A stretch of DNA of 15,678 bases from Kiritimatiellia bacterium (GTDB lineage: Bacteria; Verrucomicrobiota; Kiritimatiellia; RFP12; UBA1067): positions 1 through 15,678 of the forward strand of contig JAFPNP010000092.1 of the NCBI GenBank assembly GCA_017411125.1, in the 5' to 3' direction. Numbering within the stretch: position 1 is the first letter of the stretch; every line of letters starts with the position of its first letter. The notes beneath the pieces are model-generated. The model saw only the letters and a list, made by a program, of their open reading frames with translations. It was not told where the DNA came from and made no database searches. Below are positions 7,900-12,861 of this stretch, in pieces. Position numbers and translations under genes: made by a program.

Positions 7900-8971
7900 G
7901 GCAATTTCTCCGTTTCGAAAATCGTTCTATCTGTTCTTGCGTTGCCGCTATCGGATCTGCGCCTTCGCCGACCCGCATGTACCACTCGACCGTATTTCTG
8001 ACCGCCGCGGCAAAATTCCATCTAGGTTTCCAGCCAAGCGTCTTTCGGGCTTTTCTCGTGTCGAGGCTCAATAGCCCGGCCTCGTGGACGGCGGTTGGGT
8101 CGCTCTTGTCTTCCCATCTGCCTCTGCAGGTCTTCAATATCTCTTCCACGAGACTTTCCACCGTTCTGTTGTCCTTTGGATCCGGGCCGAAATTGAATCC
8201 GCTCGCATAGTCCGCGAATCGGGTTCTGGAATCAAGCGCGGCGCCGAGCGCGAGGTATCCGCTCAACGGCTCCAGCACGTGCTGCCAGGGCCTGGTCGAA
8301 GCCTTGTTGCGGACGGATATCGCCTTGCCGCGCCTCAGCGCGCGAATGCAGTCGGGGACGATTCTGTCCTTCGCCCAGTCTCCGCCGCCAATGACGTTGC
8401 CGGCCCTTGCGGAAGCGACCCACACGGGCGATTCCGGCGTGTTGAAGAACGACCGGCGATACGACGATATCAGCAATTCGTCGCATCCCTTCGAGCAGCT
8501 GTACGGATCGTATCCGCCCATCGGGTCGTCTTCCCTGTACGGACGGGCCGTCTCTTTGTTTTCGTAGCATTTGTCCGTCGTGACGCAGACGACGGAACAC
8601 TTGCTTTTCAGTCTCCTGCACGATTCGAGGACATTGACGGTGCCCATTACGTTCGTCTCGAACGTTTCGACGGGATGCTTGTATGAATACCTGACCAAAG
8701 GCTGTGCGGCAAAATGGAAAACGAAGTCTGGCCTGACCCTGCGGATGGCTGATTTGAGCGCCGCAAGATTTCTGACGTCGCCTATTGCGTGCCCGTCGAT
8801 CCTTTCCGCCAAATGCAGCTGCTCGAAAAGACTCGGATGCGTAGGAGGTTCCAGCGCATAGCCGTAAACCTTTGCGCCTAGCGCCAGCAGCCATTCGCAC
8901 AGCCACGAGCCTTTGAAGCCGGTGTGCCCCGTCACGAAGACCTTCGCGCCTTCATAGCATTCCAATGTCAT
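7880..8971 (-). CDS. rfbG: RfbG: CDP-glucose 4,6-dehydratase
   Basis: A 363-residue extended SDR that converts CDP-glucose to CDP-4-keto-6-deoxyglucose with bound NAD+. The Rossmann motif is GHTGFKG (15-21), in the form typical of RfbG/DdhB (GHTGFKGSWL). The active-site block TTDKCYEN has D133-K134, equivalent to the Asp-Glu pair of RmlB, and the catalytic pair is Y157/K161 in YSCSK. Further family blocks include FHFAAQPLVRYSY, AGNVIGGGDWAKDRIVPD and the C-terminal LGWKPRW. The ATG at 8971 was chosen over the open frame reaching 9019: it sits one base after the rfbF stop (TGAAATG) and gives the family's usual length. Translational coupling to rfbF is likely. Confidence 0.95.
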   Translation of the reverse strand: MTLECYEGAKVFVTGHTGFKGSWLCEWLLALGAKVYGYALEPPTHPSLFEQLHLAERIDGHAIGDVRNLAALKSAIRRVRPDFVFHFAAQPLVRYSYKHPVETFETNVMGTVNVLESCRRLKSKCSVVCVTTDKCYENKETARPYREDDPMGGYDPYSCSKGCDELLISSYRRSFFNTPESPVWVASARAGNVIGGGDWAKDRIVPDCIRALRRGKAISVRNKASTRPWQHVLEPLSGYLALGAALDSRTRFADYASGFNFGPDPKDNRTVESLVEEILKTCRGRWEDKSDPTAVHEAGLLSLDTRKARKTLGWKPRWNFAAAVRNTVEWYMRVGEGADPIAATQEQIERFSKRRNCHDGGRA

Positions 8972-8972
8972 T

Positions 8973-9749
8973 TCACCACACCTTCCATGGGGCCTGCCCG
9001 ATCTCCAGCAGTTTTTCAAGTGTCTGCTTTTCGCGGACGTTGTCCATGCATTGCCAGAATCCTTTATGGATGTAGGACATCAACTGTCCGTCTTTCGCCA
9101 AGCGTTCAAGCGGTTCTCGCTCGAATGGCTGGCTGTCGCCATCGATGTAGTCGAAAATGCCAGGTTCCAGCACCATGAATCCGGCATTGACGGGAGGGGC
9201 GTCTATGAGATTCTTCTCCCGGAAAGACTTTACCGCGTTGTCTCCGCCAATATCCAGCACGCCCTTCTCCTGGCCCAGCTTGACGGCAGTCAGAGTCGCA
9301 AGCTTTCCGTGCGCTTTGTGGAAATCCAGAAGTTTTGCGATGTTTACGTCGCATACGCCGTCGCCATATGTCATGAAGAAGCGCTCGTTCCCTACGTGTT
9401 CGCGGATGCGCTTGATGCGCCCGCCCGTCATCGTGTTGAGTCCCGTATCGACAACCGTCACGCGCCACGGCTCGCAGCTGCTGTTGTGGACGTGCATCTC
9501 GTTCCGCCCGTTTCGGTAGTCGAAAGTCACATCCGAACTATGGAGGAAATAGTTTGCAAACCAGTCCTTTATGACCTCCTGCTTGTATCCGGCGCATATC
9601 ACAAAGTCGGCGAAACCATAATACGCATAGAACTTCATGATGTGCCAAAGAATCGGCATCCCTCCGATTTCAACCATCGGTTTGGGCTTGAATTGGCTTT
9701 CTTCGCTTATCCGGGTGCCGAAACCGCCCGCCAGCAATACAACTTTCAT
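8973..9749 (-). CDS. rfbF: RfbF: glucose-1-phosphate cytidylyltransferase
   Basis: A 258-residue cytoplasmic nucleotidyltransferase that makes CDP-glucose from CTP and glucose-1-phosphate, the entry step of the CDP-3,6-dideoxyhexose pathway. The nucleotide-binding loop is LAGGFGTR (6-13), followed by FKPKPMVEIGG. The RfbF-specific VDTGLNTMTGGRIKRI block, the metal-site YGDGVCDVN and the sugar-binding PPVNAGFMVLEPGIFDYI follow, with WQCMDNVREK near the C-terminus. The frame contains an ATG four codons earlier (9761), but GGGAG five bases before the ATG at 9749 indicates the start used here. It is the first recognised gene of the eight-gene minus-strand operon, about 129 bases downstream of the inferred transcription start. 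Confidence 0.96.
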   Translation of the reverse strand: MKVVLLAGGFGTRISEESQFKPKPMVEIGGMPILWHIMKFYAYYGFADFVICAGYKQEVIKDWFANYFLHSSDVTFDYRNGRNEMHVHNSSCEPWRVTVVDTGLNTMTGGRIKRIREHVGNERFFMTYGDGVCDVNIAKLLDFHKAHGKLATLTAVKLGQEKGVLDIGGDNAVKSFREKNLIDAPPVNAGFMVLEPGIFDYIDGDSQPFEREPLERLAKDGQLMSYIHKGFWQCMDNVREKQTLEKLLEIGQAPWKVW

Positions 9750-9761
9750 GCTATCTCCCAT

Positions 9762-9878
9762 TCAACGTCCAATCTCCCTCAGGCATTCCGTCATGAGGCG
9801 GTCGCAGACGGCGTAACCATCGGATGAAGGATAGACGAGTTCTTTCTCGACAAACACAAATGGACTTGTTGGCTTCAC
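9762..9878 (-). CDS. Possible small ORF upstream of rfbF (38 aa, GTG start)
   Basis: The frame runs from GTG at 9878 to TGA at 9764-9762 and encodes a peptide beginning VKPTSPFVFVEKELVYPSSD and ending in LMTECLREIGR. The TGA directly abuts the ATG at 9761 and lies 12 bases before the rfbF start, so translation could be coupled to rfbF. The GTG falls about seven bases after the inferred -10 box, which would make it a leaderless start. The frame stays open upstream to an ATG at 9902, but that lies before the inferred transcription start. No family is recognised. It may be a leader peptide, the 3' remnant of a lost gene, or chance. Confidence 0.22.
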   Translation of the reverse strand: MKPTSPFVFVEKELVYPSSDGYAVCDRLMTECLREIGR

Positions 9879-9884
9879 GTGGGA

Positions 9885-9913
9885 AGTATACCACAAACGC
9901 ATGTATCACGCAA
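9885..9913 (-). promoter_or_regulatory. Promoter of the rfbF polysaccharide operon
   Basis: On the minus strand TTGCGT (9913-9908) is separated by 17 bp from TATACT (9890-9885), which is preceded by TGG, an extended -10. The inferred start is near 9878, giving a leader of about 129 bases before rfbF. The architecture matches three other promoters in the window. Confidence 0.6.
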
Positions 9914-9919
9914 TGACTG

Positions 9920-9936
9920 TCACGTAAAAAACGTGA
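9920..9936. repeat. Perfect inverted repeat upstream of the rfbF promoter
   Basis: TCACGT, five A residues, then ACGTGA: a perfect 6-bp dyad seven bases upstream of the -35 box of the rfbF promoter. It could be a regulator site or a weak hairpin ending the GT2 transcript from 10072, although no U-tract follows. The rest of the stretch from 9937 to 10071 shows nothing except short palindromes (10033-10042 and 10064-10071) that are common by chance. Confidence 0.4.
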
Positions 9937-10071
9937 TTGGCGGATGCGAGAGAGCCAGTACCTGCGGCCAATAAAGAGCGATGCGCCCTTTGAATAATCC
10001 TAGCCATCGAAACGGCGACAGCGATGTACAGTATTCATGAATGCTCCGGATGCAATGCCACGCAACGCGTT

Positions 10072-11010
10072 TCAATGGCGTTTCCAGACGCCCAGAATCC
10101 CGGCCAGCGTTCCGCAGAGATAGGCCCATGCGATGTCAAATCGCCGATATCTGATCGCCGTCAGGCAATAATACGCCGCCGAAAGGGGCGCGAACACGAG
10201 CGCCACCGAAAGCACTTGGAGGCAATTGAAATGCCGCCTGGCGAATACAAGCCTGTTGCGGGCGAAGTAGTACGTGCGGGAAGGGCGCTCGATTCCAAGC
10301 TGCCGCAGCCTGCTCACGCATCCCGGCTCTAAATATCCATAGTGATCCGTCCGGGCTTTCGCGGCGATATACGCCGAACATCCCGACTCGATTATTCTCC
10401 AGCCTAAATCGGATTCCTCGAATATCGCCACGTAGTACTCCGAGAAGCCCCCCACCTTGTCGAACACCGCTCTCGGCACCATGAACGCATTTGGGCTGTA
10501 TGTAGTCGCGTAGTCGGTTTTCGTTATGTTCTCCGGCAAGAACGGCAAATTTGCTCCATTGTCCAGAGGCTGGGACGTCCATCGATTGAAGTCGCTGCCA
10601 AGCGTCCAAACGACATTCTCCTTGCCGGGACGTTGATGGACGGAAAGCGGCGCGATGAGGCCCGCATCGGGATGCCGTTCGAACGCGGCGACCAATTCAG
10701 TGAATATGGTCGGGGCAACCTTGTTGTCGTCGTCGAGGAAAAAGATGTATTCACCGGTTGAAGCCTTTGCGCCGTTGTTCCGCGAAACGGCCTGGAACGA
10801 ATTGCGGGCGTTGCGCAGGCAGCGGACGCGGCGGTCGTGCCCGAAGGCGCGTTTCAGCATTTCCCCCGTATTATCCGGCGAACAGTCGTCTACCACCACG
10901 ACTTCGAGGTTCGCCCATCCCGTAGCCAACACGCTCGCCACGCATTCGCACGCCATGGACGCGCGGTTGTACGTTGGTATCACTACGGAAATGCTAGGCG
11001 AGCGTTCCAT
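10072..11010 (-). CDS. Family 2 glycosyltransferase with C-terminal membrane-associated segment
   Basis: A 312-residue GT-A transferase of the rhamnosyltransferase-like GT2 group. Visible elements are VVIPTYNRA (9-17), VVVVDDCSPDNTGEM (37-51), the RNNGAKASTGEYIFFLDDDNK block with the DXD-type DDD at 93-95, NAFMVPRAVFDKVGGF, and the acceptor-side EESDLGWRI motif. The C-terminal 60 residues hold two hydrophobic stretches (VLSVALVFAPLSAAYYCL and IAWAYLCGTLAGIL), suggesting membrane attachment. The ATG at 11010 has GGAG five bases upstream. The gene is separated from the rfbF operon by about 320 bp containing that operon's promoter and has its own promoter at 11102-11130, so it is likely a separate transcript on the same strand. 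It probably serves the same glycan, but the sugar it transfers is unknown. Confidence 0.9.
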   Translation of the reverse strand: MERSPSISVVIPTYNRASMACECVASVLATGWANLEVVVVDDCSPDNTGEMLKRAFGHDRRVRCLRNARNSFQAVSRNNGAKASTGEYIFFLDDDNKVAPTIFTELVAAFERHPDAGLIAPLSVHQRPGKENVVWTLGSDFNRWTSQPLDNGANLPFLPENITKTDYATTYSPNAFMVPRAVFDKVGGFSEYYVAIFEESDLGWRIIESGCSAYIAAKARTDHYGYLEPGCVSRLRQLGIERPSRTYYFARNRLVFARRHFNCLQVLSVALVFAPLSAAYYCLTAIRYRRFDIAWAYLCGTLAGILGVWKRH

Positions 11011-11101
11011 TTGCGCTCCATGATTGGCTGCCGAACGCCGAAATGCAGACTGTTTTCACGGTCTTGTACGAAAAAAAGAGATTTTGCCTATACATAGAAT
11101 A

Positions 11102-11130
11102 ATTGTATCAAAGCCGCTGCCAATATGCAA
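11102..11130 (-). promoter_or_regulatory. Promoter of the GT2 gene
   Basis: On the minus strand TTGCAT (11130-11125) stands 17 bp from TACAAT (11107-11102), preceded by TGA as an extended -10. Transcription would start near 11095, leaving about 85 bases before the GT2 start. It diverges from the uxaC promoter, and the 23-bp repeat array begins 29 bases upstream of its -35 box. Confidence 0.55.
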
Positions 11131-11158
11131 TATCAATTATGGATATGGAAGATGTGCA

Positions 11159-11242
11159 AAATACCCCCTATTTATACCAACAAATAGGGGGTATTTATGG
11201 GTATAAATAGGGGGTATTTATATCCATAAATAGGGGGTATTT
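11159..11242. repeat. Four-unit palindromic repeat array, 23-bp period
   Basis: Four copies of a 15-bp unit lie at 11159-11173, 11182-11196, 11205-11219 and 11228-11242. Units 2-4 are identical (AAATAGGGGGTATTT); unit 1 is the exact reverse complement. Because AAATA and TATTT are themselves a dyad, unit 1 differs only in having C5 in place of G5. The 8-bp spacers differ (ATACCAAC, ATGGGTAT, ATATCCAT), but parts of them extend the dyads. Units 1 and 2 together form a perfect 15-bp stem with an 8-base loop. The array lies between the divergent GT2 and uxaC promoters, so a shared operator is the best guess. It is not a CRISPR: units and spacers are too short. Confidence 0.92.
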
Positions 11243-11303
11243 TTACGTGCATCCCCTAAGGGACGGCCGTGTGTCCGCCAGAGACGCCGCGAAAAGTCGC
11301 CAC

Positions 11304-11333
11304 TTGCGACGTGGCTTGGTAATATGGTACAAT
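11304..11333 (+). promoter_or_regulatory. Promoter of uxaC
   Basis: TTGCGA (11304-11309), an 18-bp spacer, and TACAAT (11328-11333), preceded by TGG one base away. Transcription would begin near 11340, about 36 bases before the uxaC start. Between the repeat array and this promoter (11243-11303) I see no further structure. Confidence 0.55.
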
Positions 11334-11375
11334 TACCGCGTTCCCAAATCACATCATGAAAAGGAGAGAAGCAAA

Positions 11376-12779
11376 ATGGCGTTCATCAATGACGATTTCC
11401 TTTTGACCACGAAGGCGGCGAAGGAACTGTATCACGGTTATGCCGAGAAGATGCCGATCATCGACTACCACTGCCACCTGCCGCCGGCTGAAATAGCCCG
11501 CGACCAGCGCTGGGAGAACATAGCCCAGGTATGGCTCGGCGGCGACCACTACAAATGGCGCCAGATGCGCTCCAACGGCGTGGACGAGCGTTTTGTAACC
11601 GGCGACGCGTCGTGGGAGGAGAAGTTCAACGCTTTCGCCGCAACGATGGAACGGCTGCTCAAGAATCCTCTCTTCGACTGGTCGCATCTCGAACTTGCCC
11701 GATATTTCGGCGTGACGGAGCGTCTTTCGTCCGCAACCGCGTCGAGGATATGGAAGAAATGCAATGCCAAGCTGCGGGGCAAGGATTTCTCGGCGCGTGG
11801 GCTGATGAAGAAGTCCAACGTGAAGGTTGTATGCACCACCGACGATCCCGTGGATTCCCTCGAACACCATCTTGCGATCGCGAAGAAGCCCTTTGGCACG
11901 AAGATCCTTCCCGCGTGGCGGAGCGACAAGGCGTCCAAGATCGAGGACGCGAAGGGGTGGAACGCCTGGATGGACTCCCTCTCCGCCGCCGCGAAGCAGC
12001 CGGTCAAGACATGGGACGACTTTCTTGACGCCATGGCAAAACGCCACGAGTTCTTCGCGAAGGCCGGATGCGTGGTGAGCGACTACGGAATAACGGAGGT
12101 GTTCGCCGCACCCTACACCGAGGCCGACGTTCGCCGCATATTCAAGAAGGCGCGTTCCGGAAAGGCCGTGACTGCCGAAGAGGCCCTCAAGTTCAAGAGC
12201 GCATGGCTGTACGAGGGGTTGAAGGCGGACGCCGCCGCGAACTGGACGGCACAGCTCCACTTCGGATGCCTCCGCAACGCCAACACGAGGATGTTCCGCC
12301 TTCTCGGGCCGGACACCGGCTACGATTGCATCGGCGAATGGAACTCCTGCGAGGCACTCGCCCGCCTCTTCGACCGCCTCGAGCTCGAAGACGCTCTTCC
12401 TCGCACGATACTCTATTCTCTCAATCCGAAAGACACGGAGATGCTCGCCACTCTCATGGGATCGTTCCAGAAGGGTCCGGACCGCGGCAAGCTCCAACTC
12501 GGCGCTGCGTGGTGGTTCCTCGACCAGAAGGACGGAATGAAGAAGCAGGTGGAGGCGCTCGCGGCGCTCGGCTGCCTCGGCAATTTCGTCGGCATGCTCA
12601 CGGATTCGCGTTCCTTCCTGAGCTACACCCGCCACGAATACTTCCGCCGCATTCTCTGCGCGAAACTCGGCGAGGAGATCGAGCGCGGCGAGCTGCCGAA
12701 CGATTTGAAATGGATTGGCGGCCTGGTGGCGGACATCGCCTACAACAACGCCAACCGCTATTTCTTCGGCGGAAAATAA
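11376..12779 (+). CDS. uxaC: UxaC: glucuronate (uronate) isomerase
   Basis: A 467-residue cytoplasmic isomerase interconverting D-glucuronate/D-fructuronate and D-galacturonate/D-tagaturonate, the first step of hexuronate breakdown. It belongs to the amidohydrolase-like TIM-barrel group. The metal-site motif IDYHCHLPP has H32 and H34. Later family blocks are VVCTTDDPVDSLEHH, ILPAWRSDKA, GCVVSDYGITE, LHFGCLRNANTRMFRLLGPD, TILYSLNPKD, LGAAWWFLDQKDGM and FVGMLTDSRSFLSYTRHEYF, all in family order and at full length. The ATG at 11376 has AAGGAG nine bases upstream; the open frame to 11247 lacks support. No uxaB, uxuA, kdgK or regulator gene is adjacent, so the rest of the pathway must lie elsewhere if it is present. 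Confidence 0.97.
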   Translation: MAFINDDFLLTTKAAKELYHGYAEKMPIIDYHCHLPPAEIARDQRWENIAQVWLGGDHYKWRQMRSNGVDERFVTGDASWEEKFNAFAATMERLLKNPLFDWSHLELARYFGVTERLSSATASRIWKKCNAKLRGKDFSARGLMKKSNVKVVCTTDDPVDSLEHHLAIAKKPFGTKILPAWRSDKASKIEDAKGWNAWMDSLSAAAKQPVKTWDDFLDAMAKRHEFFAKAGCVVSDYGITEVFAAPYTEADVRRIFKKARSGKAVTAEEALKFKSAWLYEGLKADAAANWTAQLHFGCLRNANTRMFRLLGPDTGYDCIGEWNSCEALARLFDRLELEDALPRTILYSLNPKDTEMLATLMGSFQKGPDRGKLQLGAAWWFLDQKDGMKKQVEALAALGCLGNFVGMLTDSRSFLSYTRHEYFRRILCAKLGEEIERGELPNDLKWIGGLVADIAYNNANRYFFGGK

Positions 12780-12789
12780 AATTCCGCCG
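12767..12789 (+). terminator. Hairpin at the uxaC 3' end (weak terminator candidate)
   Basis: CGGCGGAA (12767-12774) and TTCCGCCG (12782-12789) form a perfect 8-bp stem with a 7-base A-rich loop spanning the uxaC stop codon. No U-tract follows, and the greA promoter begins five bases later, so efficient termination is doubtful. Confidence 0.3.
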
Positions 12790-12793
12790 TGCA

Positions 12794-12822
12794 TTGCGCG
12801 ACGGGGCGGAAAATGATACACT
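12794..12822 (+). promoter_or_regulatory. Promoter of greA
   Basis: TTGCGC (12794-12799), 17 bp, then TACACT (12817-12822) with an upstream TGA (extended -10). The inferred start is near 12829, leaving about 33 bases before the greA ATG. Same architecture as the other three promoters. Confidence 0.55.
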
Positions 12823-12861
12823 ATTTGCCGCGTTTTTCAAACAAGCAGAAGTGGAAGGGCC

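Noticed and set aside
9920..10129. 69-codon frame downstream of the GT2 gene on the minus strand
   Set aside because: It overlaps the GT2 3' end in another frame, has no ribosome binding site and has shadow-like composition.
11159..11196. Intrinsic terminator
   Set aside because: The stem is perfect, but it lies upstream of both divergent genes, so no known transcript ends there, and no adequate U-tract follows.
11159..11242. CRISPR array
   Set aside because: Units of 15 bp and spacers of 8 bp are far below CRISPR size, only four units exist, one is inverted, and there are no cas genes.
11356..11406. Tiny ATG frame overlapping the uxaC ribosome binding site
   Set aside because: The ATG at 11356 precedes AAGGAG, which serves uxaC; it has no binding site of its own and ends within 20 codons.
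11349..12821. 490-codon open frame antisense to uxaC
   Set aside because: UxaC on the plus strand has all family motifs and a good ribosome binding site. The opposite frame is a shadow produced by G/C-rich codon bias and resembles no family.
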